DNA from: Lachnospiraceae bacterium UBA7784
GTDB taxonomy: Bacteria > Bacillota > Clostridia > Lachnospirales > Lachnospiraceae
Assembly: GCA_002480925.1 (NCBI GenBank)
Contig: DLDA01000044.1
Coordinates: 1 to 41,542, forward strand
Length of the DNA: 41,542 nucleotides
Direction: 5' to 3'
Numbering within the stretch: the stretch's first letter is position 1; each line of letters begins with the position of its first letter. A program made the translations under genes and the position numbers. Below the pieces are notes generated by a model. That model worked only from the letters and a program-made list of their open reading frames with translations, was not told where the DNA came from and made no database searches. Below are positions 8,934 through 17,010 of this stretch, one piece after another.

Positions 8934-11378
8934 ATGAAGTTTAATGAATTAAAAAAGATCTTCAGCAGGAAGTATATAATAAGAATAGTCGCAGGAGCAC
9001 TTGTAGTAGGCCTTATCTCCACAGGGACAGTGACCTATACTGCGCTTGCCGACAAGGCATCTGCCACGGCAGAGACTACAAACAGCATTGTAGACGGCGA
9101 TCATCTGAAGGTAGAGAGCAAGGACTTAGACAAGGATGAGACAGTCTATCTGATAGCAAAGCCTGACGGAGCGGTTTCAGATACTATAGTTGCAGCCCAT
9201 CTGATCAACAAGGATGGAGAGGATACGATCGAGGACAAGGCCTCTGATCTTACCGATATCACCAATACAAACGGCAATGAAAAGTATACAAAGGACGGAG
9301 ACAAGCTGACCTGGCAGGCCGGGGGCAATGATATCTACTATCAGGGACATACCACGAAGGAAGCCCCTGTCACAGTAAAGGTCACATATACTCTTGATGG
9401 CAATGAGGTGACACCGGAGGAGCTGGCAGGCAAGAGCGGCCATGTAAAGATCCGCTATGATTATACAAACAATACCAGCTTCGAGGAAAAGGTAAACGGC
9501 GAGAAGGTTTCGACAGTAGTTCCATTTGCAGCCATGACCGGTATGATCTTAAACGATGACTTCACGAACGTAAAGGTCTCAAACGGTCGTATTATCCAGA
9601 ACGGGACCAAGACCATAGCCTTGGGCTATGCTCTTCCCGGAGTAAAGGATTCACTTGAGAAGTCCGGCGGATCATTTGACAAGGACCTCTCCCTTCCGGA
9701 TTCATTTGAGCTCGAGGCCGATGTGAAGAATTTCGATCTTGAGACTCAGATGACAGCTCTTGTCGATGCATCAAACATGATGACATCTGATTCAGAGTCC
9801 ATGGGAGATCTGGGAAATGATATGGACAAGCTTTCCGATGCCTCTGACCAGCTTAAGGATGGAGCAGGAAAGCTTAAGGACGGAGCAGGAAAGCTAAAGA
9901 CTGGAGCAGGAAAGCTTGTGGACGGAAGCGGCCAGCTTACAGACGGACTTTCATCTCTTATGGATGGATCTGATTCATTATCATCCGGTGCTCTTTCCCT
10001 TTCAAAGGGCTTAAAGGGCTACACCTCAGGAGTGAGCCAGCTTAATGGAGGAATAGTTAAGCTTCGCAGCGGACTTGCTCCTCTAAAGACCTCATTCCCG
10101 GCTCTTTCAAAGGAACTCACAAGTGGTGATCTCTTAAAGCAGCTGTCCCAGCTTTCAGCAGGAGTAGGAGCCTTAAAGAAGGGATCTGACCAGATCCTTG
10201 CTGGATACGCAGGAGATGGCACAGAGAATAATCCGGGCCTGGTAAACAGCATGGACAAGCTTCAAGCCGGCTCAAAGCAGGTTTCAGATGCAGCAGCCTC
10301 TGTTTCGGATGGTGCAGCTGCACTTGACAAGGGCATTTCCTCGATAAATACAGTCCTTGACGGAGCAGGAAAACAGTTTGCGTCACAGTCAGATGCGGCA
10401 ATAACTCAGCAGATCGATCAGAAGCTGAATGGAAATGCAGAGGTAATAGGTCTTCTCCGTAAGATGCAGATCTTAGGAGCTGATGAGAAGATAAGCCTTG
10501 ATAACATAGATACTGTAACACAGAAGTTCACTGGAGCCCAGACCCAGGTCATTACAGCACTAGCTGCAACCTATGGCGGAGACAGTGCGAAGGCCACAGC
10601 CGCCTACTATCAGGTACTTGATGGACTCCATCAGGTAGAGGCAGCAAGGACTGCTCTTGACAGTGCGAAAAAGCAGCTGACCCAGACCCTTTCAGGAGAA
10701 AGCGTGGCAGGATCTGTAAAGAAGCTTGCCGACGGATCAAAGCAGCTTAAGGATGGCTCTGCAAAGCTGTCAGCAGGAGCAAAGTCAGTAAGCGACGGAG
10801 TAAGCGCCGCTGATCAGGGAGTAAAGAAGCTCTATGAGGGACAGAAGCAGCTTTCCTCAGGAATAGACACCATGAATTCATCTGTCGGCTCGGCAAATAT
10901 CAGCGAGTCGGACCTCAAGGGTATCTCGGGTCTTTCCACAAAGCTTGACAGTCTGCTTTCAGGAGTAGATGCGCTCTACAGTGGAAGCAAGAAGCTTGTC
11001 TCCAATAATCCTGCTCTTACAGGCGGAGCCTCAAAGCTTTCATCCGGAGCCAATGCCCTTTCAAGCGGAGCCTCAAAGCTCTATAATGGCTCGGTAAAGC
11101 TTGGAAACGGGATCGACTCCCTCTATAACGGAGCAGGAGACCTATCAGACGGAGCAGCAGATCTCTATGACGGCATTGTGAAGTTTGACAAGGAAGGAAT
11201 AGAGAAGCTTATAAACAGCTACAATGGCGATATCAAGCCACTCGCAGACCATCTGAGGGCTACGATAGACGCAGGAGAGAGCTACGAGAGCTTCAGCGGA
11301 CTTGCAGATGGCAAGAGCGGAGCCGTAAAGTTCCTCTATAGGATGGATTCTATCGAAGCTCCTTCAGACAAGGACTGA
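8934..11378 (+). CDS. YhgE-like heptad-repeat surface protein
   Basis: 814 residues. One N-terminal membrane helix (about 14-38, IIRIVAGALVVGLISTGTV) acts as signal or anchor. About 40-270 is a beta-rich extracellular region. From about 290 on there are many copies of a heptad with pattern x-x-L-x-x-G-[AS] (for example KLKDGAGKLKTGAGKL), typical of YhgE/Pip-type proteins and predicted to form long helices. Around 9850-9950 the repeat is also visible in DNA as 21-nt near-copies. Unlike full YhgE proteins it lacks the C-terminal membrane domain and ends in a charged tail (EAPSDKD). AGGAGG lies 6 nt before the ATG. It follows the MMPL gene and is probably its partner. Molecular role unknown. Confidence 0.8.
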   Translation: MKFNELKKIFSRKYIIRIVAGALVVGLISTGTVTYTALADKASATAETTNSIVDGDHLKVESKDLDKDETVYLIAKPDGAVSDTIVAAHLINKDGEDTIEDKASDLTDITNTNGNEKYTKDGDKLTWQAGGNDIYYQGHTTKEAPVTVKVTYTLDGNEVTPEELAGKSGHVKIRYDYTNNTSFEEKVNGEKVSTVVPFAAMTGMILNDDFTNVKVSNGRIIQNGTKTIALGYALPGVKDSLEKSGGSFDKDLSLPDSFELEADVKNFDLETQMTALVDASNMMTSDSESMGDLGNDMDKLSDASDQLKDGAGKLKDGAGKLKTGAGKLVDGSGQLTDGLSSLMDGSDSLSSGALSLSKGLKGYTSGVSQLNGGIVKLRSGLAPLKTSFPALSKELTSGDLLKQLSQLSAGVGALKKGSDQILAGYAGDGTENNPGLVNSMDKLQAGSKQVSDAAASVSDGAAALDKGISSINTVLDGAGKQFASQSDAAITQQIDQKLNGNAEVIGLLRKMQILGADEKISLDNIDTVTQKFTGAQTQVITALAATYGGDSAKATAAYYQVLDGLHQVEAARTALDSAKKQLTQTLSGESVAGSVKKLADGSKQLKDGSAKLSAGAKSVSDGVSAADQGVKKLYEGQKQLSSGIDTMNSSVGSANISESDLKGISGLSTKLDSLLSGVDALYSGSKKLVSNNPALTGGASKLSSGANALSSGASKLYNGSVKLGNGIDSLYNGAGDLSDGAADLYDGIVKFDKEGIEKLINSYNGDIKPLADHLRATIDAGESYESFSGLADGKSGAVKFLYRMDSIEAPSDKD

Positions 11379-11379
11379 T

Positions 11380-11409
11380 TTGACAAGATCTATATGAAAG
11401 GATTATACT
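11380..11409 (+). promoter_or_regulatory. Promoter of hisA-dapF-dapL
   Basis: -35 TTGACA (11380-11385, perfect consensus), 18-nt spacer, -10 TATACT (11404-11409). It starts right after the stop of the heptad-repeat gene. The transcript would begin near 11416 and run through the hairpin at 11436-11465 before hisA. Confidence 0.75.
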
Positions 11410-11435
11410 GATTCCGGCTTTATGGAAACAGTAGT

Positions 11436-11473
11436 AAGCCCCGGCAGGAGAACCTGCCAGGGCTTTTGTCTTT
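11436..11473 (+). terminator. Terminator or attenuator hairpin before hisA
   Basis: Arms AAGCCC-C-GGCAGG (11436-11448) and CCTGCC-A-GGGCTT (11453-11465), loop AGAA, followed by TTGTCTTT. It can end transcripts of the upstream gene, but it also lies inside the leader of the promoter at 11380-11409, so it would act on hisA transcription as well. Confidence 0.7.
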
Positions 11474-11488
11474 ATCCGGAGGAATGCT

Positions 11489-12268
11489 ATGAGATTTCGT
11501 CCATGTATAGATATCCATGATGGAAAGGTAAAGCAGATAGTCGGTTCAAGCCTTGATGACAGGACTGATAAGGCAGAGGAGAACTTTGTCGCAGAAAATG
11601 GAGCGGAGAGCTTCGCCAGGCTCTATCAGTCACAGGGACTTTCAGGCGGCCATGTGATAATCTTAAATGCCAGGGGGACAGAGGAGTATCAGAAGTCAAA
11701 GAGACAGGCGCTTGCAGCCCTGTATGCCTATCCGCATGGCCTCATGGTCGGAGGAGGACTTGATGATACCAATGTGATGGAGTTTCTCGACGCAGGAGCA
11801 TCTCACGGTATCTTTACAAGCTATATATTCTCCGATGGACAGATCCAGATGGACCGGCTCAGGAAGCTGGTTTCCGTCGCAGGAAAGGACCATATCACCC
11901 TTGATCTCTCCTGCAGGAAAAGAGACGGGAGCTACTATGTCGTTACCGACAGATGGCAGCGCTTTACAGACCAGAAGCTGTCGGTCTCCCTTCTCGAGTA
12001 TCTTGACAGCTACTGTGATGAATTCCTTATACATGCTGCTGACGTCGAGGGCAAAAGGGCCGGCTGTGACAGGGAGCTTCTATCCATCCTGTCTGACTAT
12101 GACGGAGCGCCCCTGACCTATGCCGGGGGAGTAGGAAGCTATGATGACCTTCGTGAGATAAAGCGCCTCACAGGCGGAAGGATAGATATAACTATAGGCA
12201 GTGCGCTTGATATTTTCGGCGGTGCCCTTGAAATGAAAAAGATTTTAAGTATAATAAAAGAGGATTGA
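11489..12268 (+). CDS. hisA: Eukaryotic-type HisA isomerase
   Basis: Phosphoribosylformimino-AICAR-ribotide isomerase, histidine biosynthesis step 4, a TIM barrel. 259 residues. It matches the yeast HIS6/plant type rather than the usual bacterial HisA: CIDIHDGKVKQIVG (Asp8), VGGGLDDTN, LDLSCRK (Asp139), the FLIHAADVEG segment, YAGGVGSYDDL and the end block IGSALDIFGG. The Asp residues match the two catalytic positions of HisA. GGAGG precedes the ATG. No other histidine biosynthesis gene is in the window; dapF follows after 16 bases, so it is likely cotranscribed with lysine genes. Sure of the subfamily from motif comparison by eye. Confidence 0.9.
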   Translation: MRFRPCIDIHDGKVKQIVGSSLDDRTDKAEENFVAENGAESFARLYQSQGLSGGHVIILNARGTEEYQKSKRQALAALYAYPHGLMVGGGLDDTNVMEFLDAGASHGIFTSYIFSDGQIQMDRLRKLVSVAGKDHITLDLSCRKRDGSYYVVTDRWQRFTDQKLSVSLLEYLDSYCDEFLIHAADVEGKRAGCDRELLSILSDYDGAPLTYAGGVGSYDDLREIKRLTGGRIDITIGSALDIFGGALEMKKILSIIKED

Positions 12269-12284
12269 ATTAAGGAGAGATAAA

Positions 12285-13178
12285 ATGACATCATTTGATT
12301 TCACAAAGATGCACGGCATCGGAAATGATTATGTCTATGTCGACTGTACTAAAAGAGATATAGAGGATCCGGCCTCGGTAGCCAGATTTGTAAGCGACAG
12401 ACATTTCGGCATCGGCTCGGACGGCCTTATCCTGATAAAGAACAGCAGCACATGTGACTTTAAGATGGATATGTACAATGCAGACGGCTCAAGAGGCGAG
12501 ATGTGCGGAAACGGTATCAGATGCGTTGCAAAGTATGTCTATGACAACCATCTGACAGACAAGACCGAGATAAGCGTAGAGACCCTTGCCGGTGTGAAGA
12601 CCCTTCTTCTTACAGTAAAGGATAACAGGGTGGATTCAGTTCTTGTCGATATGGGACGCCCTGTCCTTGACTCGAGAAGGATCCCGGTCACATTTCCAAA
12701 GGATCAGATGGTAAACGAGCCTATGGAGGTCGATGGCAATATTTTCCGCGTGACATGCGTATCAATGGGGAATCCCCACTGCGTGATCTTTACCGATGAG
12801 GATGTAAGGGCTATCGATCTGCCTCATATAGGGCCTCTTTTCGAGAATCATCCTACCTTTCCTCAAAGGATCAATACCGAGTTCGCCAATATTCTCGACA
12901 GGAAAAATATCCGTATGAGAGTCTGGGAGAGAGGAAGCGGAGAGACCCTGGCCTGCGGGACCGGGGCATGTGCTACAGCAGTCGCAGCAGCAGTAAACGG
13001 TCTTACGGATGATCAGGTGACTATCCATCTGTTAGGAGGCGACCTTATGGTGCACTATGACAGGAACAAGGATACTGTTTTGATGAAGGGCAGCGCTACT
13101 ACAGTTTTCACAGGACATATAGAGATACCGGATTCCTTCGAGAAGGATGATGTGAAGATATACGAACCAAAGAAGTAA
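12285..13178 (+). CDS. dapF: Diaminopimelate epimerase
   Basis: Interconverts LL- and meso-diaminopimelate for lysine and peptidoglycan. 297 residues in two pseudo-symmetric halves. The two catalytic cysteines are visible: Cys74 in NADGSRGEMCGNG and Cys224 in ETLACGTGACATA. The ribosome site AAGGAGAG lies before the ATG. The next gene, dapL, makes the LL-DAP substrate, so the pair forms a short route from tetrahydrodipicolinate to meso-DAP. Confidence 0.97.
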   Translation: MTSFDFTKMHGIGNDYVYVDCTKRDIEDPASVARFVSDRHFGIGSDGLILIKNSSTCDFKMDMYNADGSRGEMCGNGIRCVAKYVYDNHLTDKTEISVETLAGVKTLLLTVKDNRVDSVLVDMGRPVLDSRRIPVTFPKDQMVNEPMEVDGNIFRVTCVSMGNPHCVIFTDEDVRAIDLPHIGPLFENHPTFPQRINTEFANILDRKNIRMRVWERGSGETLACGTGACATAVAAAVNGLTDDQVTIHLLGGDLMVHYDRNKDTVLMKGSATTVFTGHIEIPDSFEKDDVKIYEPKK

Positions 13179-13189
13179 AGGAGCAAGCA

Positions 13190-14404
13190 ATGTATCAGGT
13201 TAATACCAATTATTTGAAACTTCCGGGAAGCTATCTGTTTTCGACTATTGCCAAAAAGGTGGCCGCATTCCAGCAGGCCAATCCGGACAAGCAGATCATA
13301 AGGCTTGGAATAGGCGATGTGACCCAGCCTCTGCCTAAGGTCGTAATAGACGCCCTTCACAAGGCAGTTGACGAACAGGCAAGTGCAGAAACCTTCCGTG
13401 GCTATGCACCTGACCTTGGCTATGATTTCTTGAGAAACGCCATAGCAGAGCATGACTACAGGTCAAGAGGCTGCGATATCAGCCCTGATGAGATCTTTGT
13501 TTCAGATGGCGCCAAGAGCGATTCAGGAAATATTCAGGAGCTTTTCTCAAAGGATAATCGCATAGCAGTAACTGACCCTGTTTATCCGGTATATGTGGAT
13601 TCAAATGTAATGGGCGGCCGCTGCGGTAATTATGATCCTCATACAGGTATGTGGGATCAGGTTGTCTATCTGCCTTGCACAGCGGAGAATGACTTTGTTC
13701 CTGACTTCCCGGATCAGGATCCTGATATCATCTATCTCTGCCTGCCTAATAATCCTACAGGGACCACGCTGAAGAAGGACCAGCTGCAGAAATGGGTTGA
13801 TTATGCAAACAATAAGAATGCGATCATTATCTTTGACGCAGCCTATGAGCACTATATTTCTACTCCTGACGTACCTCATTCGATCTATGAGTGTGACGGA
13901 GCAAGGGACTGCTGTATAGAGATCAGATCCTTCTCAAAGACCGCCGGTTTCACAGGTCTTCGTCTTGGATTTACCGTGGTTCCGAAGTCGCTTAAATGCG
14001 GAGATGCCTCACTTCATGATATGTGGGCCCGTCGTCACGGGACCAAGTTCAACGGCGCTCCTTACATAGTTCAGCGCGCCGGAGAGGCTATCTACTCCGA
14101 GGAGGGTCAGAAGGAGGTAGCAGACTTAGTCAGCTACTACATGGAGAATGCCCGCATGATAAGAGAGGGTCTTACTGCGGCAGGCTTTACCTGCTACGGC
14201 GGCGTAGACGCTCCTTATATCTGGATGAAGACACCGGATGGAATGACAAGCTGGGATTTCTTCGACTATCTTCTCGAGAAGGCAAATGTCGTAGGAACCC
14301 CTGGAAGCGGCTTTGGCCCGTCAGGAGAAGGCTATTTCCGTCTGACAGCATTCGGAACCCACGAGAACACGAAGGCAGCACTGGAAAGGATCAAGGGGCT
14401 GTAA
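13190..14404 (+). CDS. dapL: LL-diaminopimelate aminotransferase
   Basis: PLP-dependent class I/II aminotransferase that converts tetrahydrodipicolinate straight to LL-DAP with glutamate as donor, replacing the acylated DapD/C/E steps. 404 residues. The PLP lysine is Lys250 in SFSKTAGFTGLRLGF; PNNPTGT and FDAAYEHYI mark the cofactor pocket. The N-terminus MYQVNTNYLKLPGSYLF is typical of DapL. It starts 11 bases after dapF. Nine bases after its TAA begins a structured repeat (14414), and no ordinary terminator separates it from that repeat. Confidence 0.96.
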   Translation: MYQVNTNYLKLPGSYLFSTIAKKVAAFQQANPDKQIIRLGIGDVTQPLPKVVIDALHKAVDEQASAETFRGYAPDLGYDFLRNAIAEHDYRSRGCDISPDEIFVSDGAKSDSGNIQELFSKDNRIAVTDPVYPVYVDSNVMGGRCGNYDPHTGMWDQVVYLPCTAENDFVPDFPDQDPDIIYLCLPNNPTGTTLKKDQLQKWVDYANNKNAIIIFDAAYEHYISTPDVPHSIYECDGARDCCIEIRSFSKTAGFTGLRLGFTVVPKSLKCGDASLHDMWARRHGTKFNGAPYIVQRAGEAIYSEEGQKEVADLVSYYMENARMIREGLTAAGFTCYGGVDAPYIWMKTPDGMTSWDFFDYLLEKANVVGTPGSGFGPSGEGYFRLTAFGTHENTKAALERIKGL

Positions 14405-14413
14405 GCTTCGAGG

Positions 14414-14537
14414 CCGAAAGCTTCGAGATGAGAGCAAGCCAAAGGCGAAGCTCGAATCCGAAGCGAGGTCGTTCTCTGAGATTGGTGAGACCGAGCTGAT
14501 AAGCGAAGGTCGAACCTAGCGAAGAGAACTTCCTTGG
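14414..14537 (+). repeat. Structured two-hairpin repeat, copy A
   Basis: First copy of a repeat of about 120 nt that begins CCGAAAGC and ends near TTCCTT. Hairpin 1: basal GCTTCG/CGAAGC (14420-14425, 14459-14464), middle GAGC/GCTC (14432-14435, 14450-14453), apical GCC-AAA-GGC (14438-14446). Hairpin 2: GTTCTC/GAGAAC (14471-14476, 14524-14529), GACC/GGTC (14489-14492, 14508-14511), apical GC/GC. The stems differ from copies B and C but stay paired. Strand given is that of the flanking gene; the transcribed strand is unknown. Confidence 0.8.
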
Positions 14538-14660
14538 CCGAAAGCCTGTAGGTAAGAGCGAGTCGAAGACGAAGCTCGAACCACAGGCGAGGCCGCTGTC
14601 TGAGATTAGCGAGAACGAGTCGAAGACGAAGTTCGAGCTTAACGAAGACAGCTTCCTTGG
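14538..14660 (+). repeat. Structured two-hairpin repeat, copy B
   Basis: Direct tandem neighbour of copy A. Hairpin 1: basal GCCTGT/ACAGGC, middle GAGC/GCTC, apical GTC-GAA-GAC. Hairpin 2: basal GCTGTC/GACAGC, middle GAAC/GTTC, apical GTC-GAA-GAC. Both hairpins carry the same top (CGAGTCGAAGACGAAG). The internal loop keeps GA on the left and GAA on the right. Confidence 0.8.
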
Positions 14661-14693
14661 CCGAAAGCATAGAGATGAAGACGAGCGATGTGC
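14661..14693 (+). repeat. Truncated third copy of structured repeat
   Basis: Starts with the same CCGAAAGC and continues about 30 nt with partial likeness to copies A-C, then runs into the GAGGTNN heptamer array. The heptamer GAGGTGC resembles GCGAGGTC of the repeat, so the array may have grown from inside this copy (inference). Confidence 0.6.
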
Positions 14694-14784
14694 GAGGTCA
14701 GAGGTCAGAGGTGCGAGGTCAGAGGTGCGAGGTCAGAGGTGCGAGGTCAGAGGTCAGAGGTCAGAGGTGAGAGGTGAGAGGTAA
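14694..14784 (+). repeat. GAGGTNN heptamer array, 13 units
   Basis: Thirteen uninterrupted 7-nt units, all starting GAGGT; the last two bases vary (CA, GC, GA or AA). Faces an inverse array at 14785-14920. The core GAGGT and especially GAGGTGA resemble a strong ribosome binding site. Confidence 0.95.
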
Positions 14785-14920
14785 ACCCTAATCCCTCAAA
14801 CCTCACACCTCGTACCTCACACCTCACACCTCATCCTGACCCCTCACACCTCAAACCTCACACCTCATCCTGTCCCCTCGCACCTCAAACCTCACACCTC
14901 AAACCTCGAACCTCACCCCT
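14785..14920 (+). repeat. Inverse heptamer array (ACCTC units)
   Basis: About 19 degenerate units of period 7 with core ACCTC, the reverse complement of GAGGT, with short interruptions (CATCCTGACCC, CATCCTGTCCC). With the array to the left it can form a long imperfect hairpin. It ends five bases before the start codon of the next gene and leaves no ribosome binding site there. Confidence 0.9.
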
Positions 14921-14925
14921 AAAAT

Positions 14926-15669
14926 ATGCTCTACGCACTTGGTGATCTCCACCTTTCCTTTTCAAACCCTGAGAAATCTCAGGAGAGATTCGGGAAGGTC
15001 TGGAAGGATCATGAATGGAAAGCAAAAAAGAATATAGAACGACTGGTTAAGCCAGAGGATACGCTTGTCCTTACCGGCGATCATTCCTGGGGGAATAATC
15101 TGGACCAGTGCCGTAAGGACCTGGACTTTATTGCAGATTTTCCGGGAAGGAAGATTCTGCTGCGTGGAAACCACGACCATTTCTGGGACGCAGGTAAGAC
15201 AAGGAAGCTTAATGAATGGGCAGACGGCAGACTTCTTTTCCTGCAGAACAATTTTTATCCATATAAGGACTATGCTCTGGTAGGCACAAAGGGATTCTGC
15301 TTTGAAGGCCCTTTTTATGTGAACACGATAAACGGGATGATAACAGGCTACGACAGGGCAGCCTATGAGCATTCTCTTGTCCTTATAGAGCGAGAGAGAA
15401 AGCGCCTCTGTGTTAGCATCGAGGCCGCGAGAGCAGCAGGCTTCAGTAAATTCATTATTTTTCTTCATTATCCTCCTACGTCGATCCTTGAGAACGATTC
15501 GGTCTTTACACGTATAGCAGAGGAGATCGGTGCCGAGCAGGTCATATATTCCCACAGCCACGGCAAGGAGAGATTTCACGACAGTATCCAGGGAAGCTAC
15601 CACGGAGTCAAGTATTCGCTTGTGTCAGGGGATTATCTGAATTTCAGACCGAAGAAGGTGCTTGGATAA
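14926..15669 (+). CDS. Metallophosphoesterase
   Basis: Calcineurin-like phosphoesterase, 247 residues. Metal-binding motifs in order: GDLHLS (about 6-11), TGDHSWGNN (about 50), RGNHDHFWD (about 78-86), IIFLHYPP and YSHSHG near 205. The start MLYALGDLHLS is the normal beginning of this family, so the ATG at 14926 is right even though no Shine-Dalgarno is present; upstream is the ACCTC array. The substrate cannot be inferred. Related proteins are often annotated as serine/threonine phosphatases or phosphohydrolases on weak grounds. Confidence 0.85.
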   Translation: MLYALGDLHLSFSNPEKSQERFGKVWKDHEWKAKKNIERLVKPEDTLVLTGDHSWGNNLDQCRKDLDFIADFPGRKILLRGNHDHFWDAGKTRKLNEWADGRLLFLQNNFYPYKDYALVGTKGFCFEGPFYVNTINGMITGYDRAAYEHSLVLIERERKRLCVSIEAARAAGFSKFIIFLHYPPTSILENDSVFTRIAEEIGAEQVIYSHSHGKERFHDSIQGSYHGVKYSLVSGDYLNFRPKKVLG

Positions 15670-15741
15670 TATTAAAAAACATTTCCCTTTTTCCCCGAAA
15701 TGTACTAAAATAGTAAATACTTGTATTTAGGAGGAAAGACA

Positions 15742-17010
15742 ATGGCACTAAAGAAGAAGCCGGTCAATGGAATGAAGGACATCCTTCCCCGTGAGATGGA
15801 GATCAGGGATTATGTCACCGGCATTATAAAGGATACCTACAGAAGCTTCGGTTTTACTCCGATAGAGACCCCATGCATGGAGGATATAAAGAACCTGACA
15901 AGCAATCAGGGCGGAGAGAATGAGAAGCTTATCTTCAAGGTCCTTAAGAGAGGAGAGAAGCTTAACTTAACAGACGCTAAGAGTGATCTCGATGTAAGCG
16001 ATCTGGGTATGAGATATGATCTGACTCTTCCGCTCTCCAGATTCTATGCGAATAATGAGAACGAGCTTCCAAGTCCCTTCAAGGCACTTCAGATCGGAAA
16101 TGTATGGAGGGCTGACAGACCACAGAGAGGCAGATACAGACAGTTCACCCAGTGTGATATCGATATACTCGGAGAGCCTACGAATCTGGCTGAAATAGAG
16201 CTGATCCTTGCAACGACCACATGCCTTGACAGGATAGGTTTTCATGGCTTTGAAATAAGGATCAACGAAAGAAGGATTCTCCGCGCCATGGCAGACTACT
16301 GCGGCTTTTCGGAGGATCGCTTTGACTCCCTTTTCATCACCCTTGACAAGATGGACAAGATCGGTCAGGACGGTGTGAGAGAGGAGCTTATAGAGGAGGG
16401 ATTCCCTGAGGAGGCTGTAGACAAATACCTTTCCATCTTCAAGGAACTTGAAGGAAAGACCGATGTAGCTTCTGGTATGAAGACCCTTACATCACTTATA
16501 GGGTCAGCGCTTGATCCTTCGGTTGCTGCTTCGATGACAGAGATCTCGGAGGCCGTAAACGAATGTAAGAGCGCAGACTTTGAGCTTGTATTTGATCCGA
16601 CACTTGTAAGAGGAATGGGATACTATACCGGTACTATCTTTGAGATAGCCATACCTGAGTTCGGAGGCAGCTGCGGAGGCGGCGGCAGATATGACCATAT
16701 GGTCGGACGCTTTGCCGGACATGATGTGGCGGCCTGCGGATTCTCGATAGGCTTCGAGAGGATCATAATGCTTCTTCTTGAGCAGGGCTTTGAGATACCT
16801 GGCAGGGAGAAGACAGCATTTCTCCTTGACAAGAAGCTTTCAGGAGACAAGCTTACAGAGGTCATGAAGCAGGCAGCAGCCCTGAGAGGGGACGGGCAGA
16901 CCGTACTTATAGAGAGGATGAAGAAGAATAAAAAGTTCCAGAAGGAAGGACTTATTTCCTCAGGCTATACTCAGATAAAGGAGTTCTATAATGACACAGC
17001 AAAGGACTGA
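15742..17010 (+). CDS. hisS: Histidyl-tRNA synthetase
   Basis: Charges tRNA-His, class II synthetase, 422 residues. The start MALKKKPVNGMKDILP follows AGGAGG by 8 nt; a TTG at 15721 lies upstream but has no such site. Motif 2 reads IGNVWRADRPQRGRYRQFTQ, motif 3 ACGFSIGFERI, and the glycine-rich segment CGGGGRYDHMVGRF is present. The histidine-binding motif is RGMGYYTG (290-297) instead of the more common RGLDYYTG. The C-terminal anticodon domain is short but present. The stop lies 20 bases inside aspS, so the two genes are cotranscribed. No T-box leader was recognised upstream. Confidence 0.94.
   Translation: MALKKKPVNGMKDILPREMEIRDYVTGIIKDTYRSFGFTPIETPCMEDIKNLTSNQGGENEKLIFKVLKRGEKLNLTDAKSDLDVSDLGMRYDLTLPLSRFYANNENELPSPFKALQIGNVWRADRPQRGRYRQFTQCDIDILGEPTNLAEIELILATTTCLDRIGFHGFEIRINERRILRAMADYCGFSEDRFDSLFITLDKMDKIGQDGVREELIEEGFPEEAVDKYLSIFKELEGKTDVASGMKTLTSLIGSALDPSVAASMTEISEAVNECKSADFELVFDPTLVRGMGYYTGTIFEIAIPEFGGSCGGGGRYDHMVGRFAGHDVAACGFSIGFERIIMLLLEQGFEIPGREKTAFLLDKKLSGDKLTEVMKQAAALRGDGQTVLIERMKKNKKFQKEGLISSGYTQIKEFYNDTAKD

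Noticed and set aside
10019..10740. Minus-strand frames opposite the heptad-repeat gene
   Set aside because: They reflect the repeated coding sequence on the other strand and have no ribosome sites.
14332..14670. Minus-strand reading frame of about 112 codons rich in Leu and Arg
   Set aside because: It lies across copies A and B of the structured repeat, and a similar peptide appears opposite copy C. It is the translation of a low-complexity repeat, with no ribosome site or known protein pattern.
14694..14920. CRISPR array
   Set aside because: The unit is only 7 nt with two variable bases; no repeats of 24-40 nt, no spacers and no cas genes.
15670..15741. T-box riboswitch before hisS-aspS
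   Set aside because: Only 72 bases, no T-box bulge sequence and no terminator/antiterminator pair. Only a weak TAAAAT at 15706 was seen.
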